This document shows, in pieces, positions 35,265 to 47,900 of a stretch of 64,000 nt of DNA. Each line of letters begins with the position of its first letter. Position 1 is the stretch's first letter. Both the position numbers and the translations under genes were made by a program. Location of the stretch: NCBI GenBank assembly GCA_025024175.1, contig QCXZ01000064.1, positions 63,261,325-63,325,324 on the forward strand, in the 5' to 3' direction. Below the pieces are notes generated by a model. The model was not told the origin of the DNA. It did not search any database and saw nothing but the letters and a program-made list of their open reading frames with translations. Source of the stretch: Rhyzopertha dominica (Eukaryota > Arthropoda > Insecta > Coleoptera > Bostrichidae).

Positions 35265-35560
35265 AAACTGAATTATTAAATATTGCGGAAATATGGGTAG
35301 ATCAAAATTTTTTCATGTTTAATAACGTATTCTACAAGCAAAATGATTGATTCTCCCTGATTTACCTTTGTCTCCAATCTTGGTAGAAATTTTCATGAAA
35401 AATTTGAAGAAAAACTAAAGAAAACATGAAATAATGAAGGACATTATTCTATACAAGATATGCTGATTATATTTTTTGCATTTGGACAGGAACAAAGAGG
35501 CATTACACTTAAAATTCTTAAATTATATAGTTAACCTTTAAAAATGGATACGATGGAAAA
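35265..35560 (+). mobile_element. Reverse transcriptase fragment of Penelope-like type, plus strand
   Basis: Plus-strand frames give EIWVDQNFFMFNNVFYKQND, then FEEKLRKHEIMKD and FCIWTGTKRH. This order (QN-x-F-x-FNN-x-FYKQ, then FEEKL, then the stretch after the catalytic YVDD) fits a Penelope-like RT of the second family. The YVDD motif itself is damaged. Confidence 0.55.
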
Positions 35561-37314
35561 ACAACGTAAAGCTAAAAACAAAAAAAATTGCTGTACAATG
35601 CTAACATAAATGATAAAGAACGTACTTCAGGGCAGTAAATTATATCAAAGGTGTTGGTGTCTGCCTTAAAAATAGGCTCAACAAACGTAGGCAAAAATGT
35701 CTGCAGGGAATTAAAAAAATGCAAAATTAAAAACCTCCTTAAATTGGATGTTGGATATTACGTTTTCTGGACAAAAAAAGCTTTAAAAAATCATATGTTG
35801 GAAAATTGCAGAAGCACTTGAAGATCATTCTTACTACACTGCAATATGAAAATAAAATTTTATTCTGACCCTAAATCCTGGCACTTACTTCCTTCTACTT
35901 CTAAGCATGGCGATGTATTCTGTTTTCTTGCCACTATTCTCACTTTTTATCGACACGCAATCACTTAAGCAAGCAATTTCATGCAACGCAGTTAAACATA
36001 AAATAAAACTAGCTCGGAACAATGGACGGTAATTCATCGGACGCTTTAAAGCACGAGTTCGCAGGGTCGTGACAAAAAATGAACGCGAATGTCTACTTCA
36101 AAGGAGCTCTGTAATCGGCAGGAAACGTGCTGAATAAAAAGACACTGGGGGGAACTGTGAAAAGCTCTCTACTGCAAAAAGAAGCTCGATATTCACGGGC
36201 GTGATATAAATGATGCCTACGTTTAAGCCCGGGCGATTATTTACCGGTGAATTCGATGTGCCAATCGGAGGGACAAAATAATCGTCTGTTGAAAAAAAAT
36301 CTGTATTTTGTGGGTGACGCTGAGTGACATGTAGAGGCAAATTCTCTTACAAATATGAATTCGATTAGTGCATTAACATCGCGGTAACTGCTTTTTTATC
36401 TGCAACGCCGCAACAACTTCAAAGCTGTTTCCAAACTCATTAGAAGCAGCTACTCAAGAGACAAAGCAGGCACTCGACGTATACTACCCAAGTTCTCGAG
36501 TATGGGATGCAAACCAATTTTACATTTAAAGGACTTCGAGAACTTCGCCCCGCTTTGTTGAAACGCTTTAAAATACGCGGGATATACCTGCGTTCCGGAA
36601 TCTCATCTGGGTTTATGATCCGCCATGTAGCGAGAATGAAACTCGTCGGAAAACCGATGTAGTTTTTAATTGCAAAGCCAGTAAATCGCGCGGAAGTTAT
36701 TTGCACCGCACCGGCGTCCCTTTAAAATCACTTTGCGGATCAATGGGGCGACCTGTGCTGTTGCATTTTGTGCTACCATCGCTCATAAACCTGACGTGAA
36801 CTATAACATGTGACGGGCATTAATTTTATTCAGCTTGCGTGGATGCCCTATGAAGGGTTGGCTGTTGCACATGTCAAGTTTGGTTTTCACTTACGATGCT
36901 TATATAAAATTTAAGAATCGAACCCTTTTGTTAATGGTGCGGAAAAAAAAACTTTATCGCTCTTTAATCTGCCATTGAGTTGGGCCAGAAGGATGCGGAC
37001 GGTGGATTATGAACCTCCCGCTGATAGTTATCGATAACGAATCCTTATCAGATCCTGCTACCTGATACTACTTAGAAAAGTAGGTAATTTAAACGCAACC
37101 ATTTTGTGCCTGTGGACCCAATAGATCACGAAACACAATTAAGATGGGTGGGACTTATTTGAAAAATGTAAATATTATTGGACACTTGTCCATAATGTCC
37201 TAAATAATTTGTTAAAGAGGGTGGTTACCTGCTGAAATGAGTTTATAAATTCTGAAACGCAAGTCAAATTAAACAGCTTTACTAAAATTTCTAGCGCACA
37301 TTCATACCGGCGAA
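35561..37314. other. Calx intron segment with a GC-richer patch
   Basis: About 36000-36800 is moderately GC-rich with no recognised domain in any frame. The remainder is AT-rich. Confidence 0.4.
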
Positions 37315-38685
37315 ATGGAAGTTGTATTCATGCAAAGTGAAAAAGGCAAAAAACTGTTGGTGGTGAATAACTACAAGTTTTGCATCGCAAACGTGCTGAA
37401 AAACGGAACTGTGCGTTGGAGGTGTACAAATAAAACATCGAAATGTCCCGCAAAAATCTACACGTCGGCTGGAAATGAGATCTTGGACTCCGAATTATCT
37501 CACAATCACAAAGAAGGCATAAACCCGCACAGGCAGATTGTCAACAACAGTGTGAAAAGGAAAGCTCTAGAAAATGTACACGAAAAACCTGCCAAATTAG
37601 TGCACACGGAACTTCGGTCTAACCCTGGCATAAGCAGTAACATAACGACTTACGATATGGAACTTGTACGGCATAATATATGGATGTGCAGGAAGAAGTT
37701 AACTCCAAATCTATCCAAAACGCAAACAGACTTTGGCAGCTATGACAGATAAAGAAGAATCATTTGTCTTGACAAATATGCAGACCAAGGTATCATCATT
37801 TTTGCTCCTTATAGCAATCTTTACTTTTTATGTTGTTCTGAAACTGTGTATATGGACGGCACATTTGATTTTTGTCCGAAATTTTTTACACAACTCTTTA
37901 CAATTCATGGATAAAAGAATGGACATTACGTTCCATTGATATTTTCTTTGCTTCCGGATAAAAAGCAATCCACATATCAAACATGTTTGAATATGTTGTG
38001 TCAGAAGTGCAGTGAAAGTGACTTACAATTTTATCCTAAAAGTGTCGTGATTGATTTTGAAACTGCAATCCACAATGCTATTATGGATACGTGGGAGGAA
38101 GCTAGAGTAAGTGGATGCCGATTTCATCTTTCACAGGCATGGTATCGAAAAATTCACTCGCTTGGACTGTCACAAGATTATAAAAACCACACGGAAGTTG
38201 GCAAAATGTTAAGATATTGTTTTGGACTTCAGTTTTTTGATTGTGATGGAGTGGGTGATGCATTCGCATTCGATTTAATTCCAATCATGCCAAAACATTC
38301 GAAACTTCAAGAGTTTTGCGACTATTTAGTGGACAATTACATCAGCGAAAATGCCAAATTTACTCCAAATATTTGGGCAAGTTCATCTGCCTCCGCTTGC
38401 AGAACAACCAATGCGTGTGGTTCATTTCATTCAAGATTTAATAAAAGTTTTTATTCGCCTCATCCAAATATTTTTCAATTTGTTGATAGTTTGTTGAATT
38501 TTCAAAGTGAAGTTTATGTTAAAATAAACACATCCAACAAATTCCAAAAAGTTGTTAGGCGTACTGTAAAATTAAAGCAAGATTATCTTGAAGTCAAAAT
38601 TAATAACTACAAACAAGATCTCATAGACAGGCTGACATTTGTAAAAAGTGTTTTTTATACCTTATTGTACATACATATATGTTGA
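37315..38685 (+). pseudogene. FLYWCH zinc finger plus MULE transposase, one frame with two in-frame stops
   Basis: The first 145 codons encode a FLYWCH finger (KLLVVNNYKFC, then VRWRCTNKTSKCPAKIY and LSHNHKEG). The same frame continues, after a TAA at 37750-37752, into a MULE-type DDE domain: VYMDGTFDFCPKFF, a second TAA at 37912-37914, then NGHYVPLIFSLLP, KSVVIDFETAIHNAI and GCRFHLSQAWYRKI. These correspond to the first and second catalytic Asp and the conserved C-x(2)-H region. There is no frameshift across 1371 nt, so inactivation looks recent. FLYWCH-linked MULEs are widespread in insects. I found no terminal repeats. The product would act on its own DNA; the fragment lies antisense in a Calx intron. 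Confidence 0.85.
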
Positions 38686-38689
38686 TATT

Positions 38690-38830
38690 GTGTTATTACG
38701 TATAAATATAGGTTCGTATTTTTGTAAATTTGTAAATATTTTTATATTTTACTGTACATACATACATGTTATTATTGTAACGTATAAATATAAGTTTGTA
38801 TTAAAACTTGAAAATTGTTTTATTTTATTC
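38690..38830. repeat. Imperfect direct repeat after the MULE frame
   Basis: Two imperfect copies of a segment containing TGTACATACATA, then ACGTATAAATATA and TTCGTATT/TTTGTATT occur about 90 bp apart (from about 38664 and 38750). Confidence 0.5.
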
Positions 38831-40930
38831 CTTTAAGCGTGTTTGCTAAGATAAAAACCGTAGCAATCACATTAATAAGTTACACACATCACATAAATTA
38901 AGGTCTTACCTAATTTGCTAATAATGGTCCATCACCCGCTGTTCGGGCAAAGCAGATTCTTGGCCCAACTATGGTATATTGCGGGATTAGTTGACCCGCT
39001 CAGTCAGAGAAGGGTTAGATAGGTACACTGGCCCAACTATACGACTATAGGTAGATACTGATAAGCTTCTATATACGAGGGTTGATCCCGAAATTCGGTC
39101 CCTGACTAGTTAGAAATCTAACTGGTTGCTGGATTAATGTTTTTGACAGTTAGTAAGCAGACGTTTAGAGATCATATCTACAAAACATCAACTTTATATT
39201 TTATCAGGCTTTTCAGGTTATCTGAATTCATCTGCTATTTGTAAGAATAGGCAGACAATTTTAGATAAAGATACAACAAAATGTAGCTTTGATATTCTTT
39301 GAGAATGAACGTTAGGTCGAAGCGATCGATCGTCAGAGTTATCTGATAAATTTTGTGAGGCAAGGCACATTTAAAAGAATCAGCTAGTTTCCAAGCCACC
39401 TAGATAATTATCTTTTGTTGCAATTGGTTTTAAAATAATATATAAATACTTATGATCACTTTTACCTTTTCCAATGGGTGGTCAACCAATTCAAGACCAA
39501 TTTAATAATGTCTTCTAGCAGTATACTAAGCGACATACGTAGCATGTCCTGTAAAAGACCACACTTTGATCAGTTTTCTGAAAATTTTTTATAATCTAGT
39601 TAAGAAACCACGATAACTAGCCCCTAGTAGCCCCCATTTGGCTAAATCGGTGAAATTAAAATAGCCTGGCCGGCACGACACGCTCCTGAACGCCCCGTCG
39701 CTTATTTAAGCAATTCGCATGGTTTGTATTCAGATTTCGTGTTAGCGTAATGAAATTCGCGGGTCGTAATAGAAACTGAACCATTAATTAGTTACAAGCT
39801 GGGAAGAAAGCAGAACATGTGTCAGGGCGGCGCCGTATTGCTAGAGAATACAAGAAATCGTTCAGTTTTTGTCAGTTATTGAACGACGCTCGACGGATCC
39901 GGCGTTGCTGAAAATTGCAATCAAGGGGCTTTTTAGTTGGAGGCTTTGTGACACACCGGCTTCTGTGTAATAGGGGATTCGTTATTGGTCCACGTGCAGA
40001 ATTCCTATTGGTTCAGCGGTATCAATCAATCTAGTGAAGCTGGGCCTTGCATTTTTATCGAGTTACTAGATTAGTTTGTTTAATCCAGATTTCATGATTT
40101 CCAAGACAGATTTATTGGACTGACATGAATACGTACTATTAATTTGCGTAATATAATAATTAGACAATACTCTGGAGTACGGTGATGGGTCAACACATGA
40201 TTCGGACTTTATACAAAAGAAATATTTGATAATTAATCGACTGAATATAAATGGAACACCCTGTATTTACGGGCTACAAAATGTTAAATTTGACTTTCAA
40301 TCCTTTTGCTTATTGTACGGCGATAACAGCAAACTTGACCAGTGGCTAGAAAACATTTTCCATTAGAAAATTTCTTGTCTTTATAAAATTACCAAAACCA
40401 ATAACTGCGCAACCCTTACAGAAAATATCTATTGCTTTTGCACTCACGACGAAGCTCTAATTTCGAAAAACAAGCCGGCAATCAAGATAAAGGGCGAAGG
40501 CAAACAAGGATATCTCTCCCCTGTTGAAGTCATTATTGTTTCATTCTCTATACAGTTTGCTATGTTAATAAATGAACTCGTTCTCACTGGCAGATAATTA
40601 ATTCTGTCTCGTTTCTTTTGTATTCCCTTATAATACAAAGTAAGTATTGGCAATCTGAGGAAGGCGTGAATTCTGGCCATTAATCAGGCGTGACGGTGTC
40701 GTTGTTTAAAGAGGATGCCTCCAAATTAGCTAGTGCTTTGTTCTGAATAGTTCGTCTTGTTCAAATGTTTCAGACACATAATAAGGTAACATTCAGTTAT
40801 ATGTAGCAGAAGAACGGTCGCTATACTGACTGAGCGTAAATAAGAATAAATTTTGGTATGCACAATCGTTTTTCTTTTAGTTTTTTTTTAAATCTTATTG
40901 ATGGGTATTATCTGGTTTCTTACATTCACA
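38831..40930. other. Calx intron segment, nothing firmly recognised
   Basis: TGGCCCAACTAT occurs twice, 68 bp apart (38961 and 39029). About 39660-40030 is GC-richer. No coding remnant was identified. Confidence 0.4.
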
Positions 40931-41640
40931 TGAATTGGAAACTGCAGTTGCCAGAGTGAATTTTGATTTGGGGTTACTTAAAACTTATTCTGATTTGCAT
41001 GGTCTTGAATTAAATCTGGATAAATGTTCTGCGGCGTTGTTTTGTTCTACAGTAAATCGTCCGTTTTTCATAAATCAATATAAAATAAAAATTGGTGGTG
41101 CATTGTTAACTACGGTCAATTCTTTTAAGAGTCTAGATTTTTTCTTCGTCGCGTCCCTGGTAGGCAAGTGTTTTGCTTCTCTAAGAGTGTAATATAAGAG
41201 CTTTCATATATTAAACATTAAGTTAAGAAAAAAACTTGCCGAAACTTATGTTCTGTCCTTACTATCCTATTGCTTACTAATGTATTTTCCATGCCTTGAT
41301 TTAGTAACAAAATACAAGATACAAGGTCGTAGATTTGATCATGTTACTGGGAAAATTCGAGAGCTCCAGTGGTTGAAAACCAATGAATTGTTTCTTTATT
41401 ATTTATTATGTTTTGTTCATCGACTGATTGCAAGCGGTACACCTCCATATCTTCGTTCTAAATTAGAGTTTAGGCCTGATACTTGCGCCACGTTAATAAA
41501 TTTAGTTTACCGAGATTTGGAACAGCCCTGTCTTCACGTTCCTTCTCTCTTAATGCTGTGTCTGTTTATAATTTACTACCTGATACATTCAAAGCTTTGA
41601 AAGTGTTTGAATTGTAGTTATGCATTTTGTGCTCTCTAAT
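40931..41640 (+). mobile_element. LINE reverse transcriptase 3' part, decayed
   Basis: Translation in changing frames gives LLKTYSDLHGLELNLDKC (the region after the catalytic YADD), VLSLLSYCLLMYFPCL, and RFDHVTGKIRELQWLKTNEL followed by RLIASGTPPYL. This order matches the RT thumb and C-terminus of jockey-type LINEs. The catalytic motif itself is missing upstream. Confidence 0.75.
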
Positions 41641-42559
41641 CTAGCCACTAGTTTTCTCATAGTATTCTATTATTTGGGTTAAGTTGAATATCTGTTAGCT
41701 AGACTTCGCCGAATAAAGACCTCAAGTTTCCTAAATCCAGTCATCCATTATGAGCCCATCGCTCTTTCGTTGAACCAATTAACTCGTATGTGTCCTGAAA
41801 CTGCTTGCGTCCTCATTAGCTGTGGCTAGGTGTAGTGGAAAATGCGTCCGCAGCCATCGGAAAACGCTGATGCGGGTTGGATGTTAGATTCCCATCGGGA
41901 CTTGCGGTGAGTTAAATTTACTTCACGACCTTATATTTTATTCACACCTTCGTTCACGTTTATGATGTTTCGGTTTTTGTTTGTTTTAGAACAGACGCTG
42001 AATCAATGAAAACACTAGAGTGTTGTGCCCCGAACTTTTTCACGAGAAAAGATCTCAAGTCACGTTGCCGCTTTTGATTTTCGCGAAGGAAATGCCTGTG
42101 AAAGTCCGCGAAACGGATCAACACATTTCGTGTCCATAAAGTGAAGGGCGTGTTTAGTTTGTTTGATCGATAACAGTTCAGTTTTCACGCGTTGCCTTGT
42201 TTGTGGAGTGTAATTAAGGGGAGAACCAATTCGATGCTTTTTATGTAAGCAATTAGGTGGGTGTAATAATGGGTTTGCCACTAACGCTTAGGTTGATAGG
42301 ATGGGAAAGCGTTACAAGGCGATTTTTACCTTACAGTGTAGTTTGACCAGGGACGTCGTCAAGGGTAGACTCCCCTGTTTTCCACCCAAGTGCGTTGAAA
42401 AATGATAAATTTTAGTTTCCATTAAAATTTCATAGTACTTTATACAGAGTATTCGAAATGATAAGCGAGCGATTCTATTCGAAAAATTAATGCCAAAAGT
42501 TCCTATATCATTTTTGTCAAGACAGTTCTTTTCGATTATTTTGTTTAATAATAATTTTT
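41641..42559. other. Calx intron segment, nothing recognised
   Basis: No supported feature; composition is mixed, with a somewhat GC-richer stretch near 41760-42300. Confidence 0.4.
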
Positions 42560-42790
42560 ATCCGTGTATCGATTATCTATGAGTGGACCTAAGGCGAACC
42601 ACTCGAAGTCTGAACACAGAAATCCCCGTTCTAAATAGCACTGAAAATAATCCAAATACGAGTGCAAGATTAATTGCAAATCAGGAGAATATTCCAAGGA
42701 GTTCAGTGCATGAAATACTGAAAGAGCAGTAGTTGTACCCTTATCATTACCAAAAGGTTCAAGCCAAGACAAAGATAAATGCGAAAATGT
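42560..42790 (+). mobile_element. Mariner-type transposase HTH fragment
   Basis: The frame contains NNPNTSARLIANQENIPRSS, then VHEILKEQ, a TAG stop and LYPYHYQKVQ. This is the second helix-turn-helix region of insect mariner-type transposases with a DUF4817 N-terminus. The catalytic domain is absent. It is related to, but distinct from, the element at 54941-57234. Confidence 0.65.
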
Positions 42791-43639
42791 GTAAAGAGCC
42801 TGCATTAGCAAAATTTGTGCCGGTATAGCAACAGTGTTTTCTCGAGATCACCATGATGCATTATGCACAAAAACATATCCTGGCAATGGAAATGCGCTGT
42901 CTTGCCGAAAATTACCATAACAGGCGGCACATTATCGATTCGGGTTCTACCCCAGACTGTAAAAGCTTTATGAAGGAAATGGGACGATTACGTAATGGGG
43001 CACGAATTGAAATAACAGCTGTGTGGTTTGTCCTGTACTTACAATGGAGGACGGATAGACTAATTTTACTCGGTGGCGTGCATAACTGAAGGAATGGATG
43101 ACGAAAAATCAATTTTCCTTGCTTTTACAGGGAACTGCTTTCAAAACCCAGCTTCAGATCTTTAACAAGGTAAGGTTGGTTATTTTTATGTATTTTAGTT
43201 TCAGAGAGATACAACTCGACAACTCGAACATAGCTTCACATAAAAACAGTATTAAAAAGAAGTTTTCTTGGTTAATATACTTACAGATATACGACATTCT
43301 CCTGTGAATAGTGGAAAGTGTTCGAGACAATTTGAATTTAAACTGTTCGCGCGTAGTTCAGTGTGCAAAGGTGGCGCCATACAGTGAGCGTTGTGGGAAC
43401 TACAGTGCCGCGCCAGCGCCCGGCGATCTAAAAATAGCAGTACGGGTTGAACCGAGGTTATGGGTGCATGTGCCCGCTTTTCACTTGTACAATGATGTAC
43501 TTTAATTACAAATAAAAACGTTATACAGTCCACTAAGTCTAGGAATTCAACCCCGAACAGAAAGTTTTTGTGAGGACTAAATGTCGTATACATCTGGTGG
43601 AATTGAAAATATTTCTTATCAGAGCGTGATTCCTCGCAT
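42791..43639. other. Calx intron segment, nothing recognised
   Basis: Several short open frames occur, but none carries a domain I recognise. Confidence 0.4.
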
Positions 43640-44960
43640 TATGCACATTGATGACAAAGAACTAAACAATGCCTTTCGAGAGTATTTTGGAAGTGCTTTT
43701 GTCAACTTCAATCCTGAACGTCTGTCAGATTTTGTGGAACAAAGCGATCAGCACTTTTAACATCTTGCCAAATTTACTTTAAATGATGTTCTTGCTGCTT
43801 TAGAGTGCCAAATGAAGCCTTTGCTGGATCTGATGACACTCCTTCTCATATTTTAAGAGATCGTGCTTGTGTTTTGCATAAGCTTTGTATAAATATGGCT
43901 TTATGAGCAACAGATCTACACTTACTAACCTATATTGACAACCAGGTGGATGTCATATACATGGATATTCAGAAAGCATTTGGTAGAATAGACTTCTTTA
44001 TCCTTATAAACAAACTTCGTTGTTTGGGCCTGTCCAATAATCTCTGTAATTTGGTTTTTTGCTACTTATCCAATCGTGAGCAAATATTCTTTGCCTTACC
44101 ACGTAAGTTCCGGCGTACCTTAAGGATCAAATTTAGGACCTCTACTTCTTCTAATTTACGTTAATATTATCTCCTGCAATAGTCTAGTTTTTACTAACGA
44201 TTTTAAAATGTTTCATAATATTCGAACTTTATCTGGCAGTGAAATGATATAGCAAAACATAAAAGGAAAATGAATGGTGTCGTAGTAATGGTTTGAACAC
44301 TTCTAAATGCAACTTTTTGCGAAAAGAAACGCTCTGTAAAGTTCAGCTACAAAATAAGTAACTAAAAGTTACTTATCTCGTTGTGTTATTTGTATTTGCT
44401 GGGCATATACAAAATGCTTTTGCCTCTGCCTATAAAGCCTTCGGCTTGATTTATCGCAATTGTAGACTTTAAAAACCATAATCGGAGTTTACTGTAATTG
44501 CATATCACGCTACTGCAAACAAAAATTTAATATTATTTGCTAGTGTGATCTCCTATGGAGAAATGCTATATTAATAGCTTAGAGAATATACAAGGGAAAC
44601 TCTTAAAGTTTCTACTATTTGCTTTTCATGGTGTATACCCACCTAGAAGAGTTGAACACTTCCTATTACCTTCGCGCTTCAATATTTAATCTTTGGAAAT
44701 GCGTCAAAACTTGATTTCAATTTCGCTTATTTATAAACTTCTGCATTCTAAAATAGATGTACGTATACTGTTGGAACATCTTGATAATTTTGTACCGCGA
44801 ACTAGTACACGTCGCCGTCGGCAGGTTATTTTTGCTATAAAGAAAAGTAATACCAATGTTATGTTGTACTCGCCCATTGAAGTGTATGAAGAACAAAGCT
44901 AATCGTTCGTAGCGTCTCTAATTTTCCGCTATGTAGGTATTTTAACTTTAATTTATTTTT
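43640..44960 (+). mobile_element. LINE remnant covering linker, RT and C-terminus
   Basis: On the plus strand, in changing frames: ELNNAFREYFGSAFVNF, then SHILRDRACVLHKL, DVIYMDIQKAFGRIDFFILI followed by NKLRCLGLS (RT motif A), a VSSGVP-x-GSNLGPLL-type motif, and at 44690-44902 a C-terminal segment LLHSKIDVRILLEHLDNFVP. The catalytic YADD region is destroyed. It is a separate, older copy from the LINE at 40931-41640. Confidence 0.75.
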
Positions 44961-47900
44961 TCTAAATGTAGACTGTTTATCCAGTCTGTGAACAATGAAA
45001 GGTTTAGTTTTAGCATACCGGTCTATATCGTATTAATCAAACATTCTATCAAAAAATATGCCACTACATTTCCCTGACTTTTAATAAAACCCCTGAAGTT
45101 TAAGACAGTTTCAATAGGTGTGGAGTTGGAGTGAACGGCATAACCTGTTAATTACTCCGTCTATTTCAATTTCGTGCAACTCGCCGAACTGAATTTCAAC
45201 TCCTCGAGTTATTAGGGGTACCTCATTTCGAAATGCAGCGTTGTGTAAAGAATACATTTTAGCACCGCTCCTTCCATTACCCTACTTCGTATAATTCAAT
45301 AAAAACGTTAGTTAAAAAGTTCTTCAGCTTTCTCGGCTAAATGACTTCCAAACTTGAAGTCTGGAGGTTATCGATTTTCGATTAAGTTTGAACGGTGCCG
45401 CTTACTACATACTCATTATACCGGGGCCAAATGATGGATAAAAGGTCCTTCAGGGTTTGGAATACGTGAGTCCTTTGATCTGTCTAAGAGATTTCCACGC
45501 AAATTTGCTTGAAAAATGTATTCTATAACTTTAAATGCTGTGTACTCATCAGCAACTCATAGTACGTAGATATTGTTCAGTATATGGATTTTTCAAAGTA
45601 TATAGATTAAGAAGTCTTGACGATCCAAATAGGCAAATAAATACTAGAATTTAAGAAACAAAGATTGGTTCTGCATAGAAAAACATAATCTATATAACAC
45701 ACTTTTAGTGTAGTGCATTATGTGAAATATAAATCGGACGGTAAGATAATTAGCTAAGTAATTCTTATATACCGAGGCGAAATGCAGTATTTACAAACTG
45801 CCTTTTGTTAAATAATTCTATTAATTAGTCATGAATGTGTGTTATGTTTAAAACTGTTATTATTTTGCGTACTTTATTGTCTACATACAACTGAAATTCT
45901 ACAAAATCATAATCCACCAGTCATTTCTATAATAAATAGCTACATATTATTGTTACACTTATTCTAGAAGTATTTGAACTACTCCTTGCTGTCGACATCA
46001 CAACATAAAGCAAACCCGAACGACCGATAATGATAACAAACGACAATAAGAAGAAATAACTTCCATTATTTCAGGCTCTCACAAAGCACCAAGCATCCCA
46101 CAAAAGCTTCTGAAACATAAAACCTAATGTATGTGTCATGTACTCCTATATAGTTCGAAAACATTTCCCAGAAGTCTGTAACAGAAAACTGCGGATGCCA
46201 TACAGCTGAAACGTTTGTGTAATTAATTTGGTAGAAGAGAGAAGTCGTTTTAAAAACCTCACCCTCTTCTGAACGGTTTGAAAACAAAATGACGAGAACT
46301 TTTCAAAAGTGCAGGAATGTTTCGGTGGTAACAGAATCGCGTACAGTTTACCATGAAATTGTATGCAGCACGGCTTTGCTGTATTTTTATTTCAAAGGGA
46401 TGACGCAGCTTTGCTTACAGCTCTAGGGCTTGCACTTTATAAATGTGCATGTTGCATAAGGGTGTATAGGAAGGAAAATGGAATTTCTCGTAGCATCAAG
46501 GGAGTTATGTTTCAAATTTCGCCTACAACGGTCATTCATCATCAAGTTTTTATAGCTTTCATCAGTATGCAACTTAATACTTTATCTATACCGTTAGCTC
46601 GTTTCATGCGAGGTGTGCTTGCATACCGTTTGATTAGAATCACTTGTAATATGTTAGAAATGTAAATTGGACGCTTAACAAATCTACATGCACTTTTCAA
46701 TCGTAGCTCAATTGTTGTTTTGGGGACTAGGATAATAAAATTACAGAATAGATGTACGATAAAGAAGAAAGTAACAATGAGTGATATAATCTGATAATTG
46801 GAACTGTTGTGTAATTTTTACATAACCAAAGTCTCACTTTATAGTCAGCTACGTGCATTAAGCTGTACCTTCGTGACTGGTTTTAAGATTGGTTATCAAG
46901 ATGCATGAGTAACCACAATTAAGAGGCATAACGTGCACTCTCAACTAACACGCTAAGAATCCGAGAAAAACACATCGTAAAAATGATTGAACCAATTATT
47001 TGTTGCCAGTCTAGAATGTTTTAGACAGTTTGTGTTGGAGGCAATTAACAACAAATGTCAGGGGGTTTCTAGAAGGTGAAATCGACCACATGGTTCTGTT
47101 AAGCAAGATCATTTCAAATCGTTCATCTACTACCTAGTCTTATCTAGTCTAGCTAGCTTTTTCAAATTCTTTTGTTGTTAAAAAAACTCATTTAAAGTAT
47201 AAAATTCTAACATTTCTATTGGTGAAGGTTGCTTTCTTGTGTTCTTCTACATTCAAAAAGTATTTCCAATACTGATTATTATAGTTTTAGACTTGCTTAA
47301 GAATTTGCTTATTTACAGCGATGTTTCAACAGTTCATGGTCTCAATTTGTTTATCTTTTGTTGGTTTCTTGGTAGGACAGAACTTCTTCCAATTTAATAA
47401 CATTGCATACATTCAAAACAAGGTATTACCTGTGGTTCATATCTGTCATCTTTCTTAGCCGAGATTTTTATGAATATGAAGTTTTTGTGTTATCCCCGTT
47501 TTTAAAGCGTCTTTATAAGCTTCTCAGGAAAACAACCCTGTCTTAAGGTTACATTAAAGATATATTTTGAACCAGTGGTTTTTCAGGTTTCATTCTTTTC
47601 ATGCAAGAAAGAATGTCGCATATTTTCAAAACAACTAAAACCACCCCTACATTAATCGATCGTAAATGCTAAAAAAAGCTATCAGGACAAATAAACTTGT
47701 TTATTTTGTTTACGATTTTCGATGTTTATATGCAAATATTATCCCTTATAAGCCTCAGAAGTTTGACACCACCTTTTTAAAACAGTTGCTACTTAAATCA
47801 TTCAAGCGCGATCTTTAAACTGCACAAGTTCTTGCCAAGGCCGCCGCTGAAAAATTCATCAATATTTCCACGAGTTCCATGGAGGAAGTGCATACCCCAG

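Noticed and set aside
42930..42970. GGTTCTACCCC resembling a tRNA T-arm
   Set aside because: No matching acceptor, D or anticodon arms could be folded around it.
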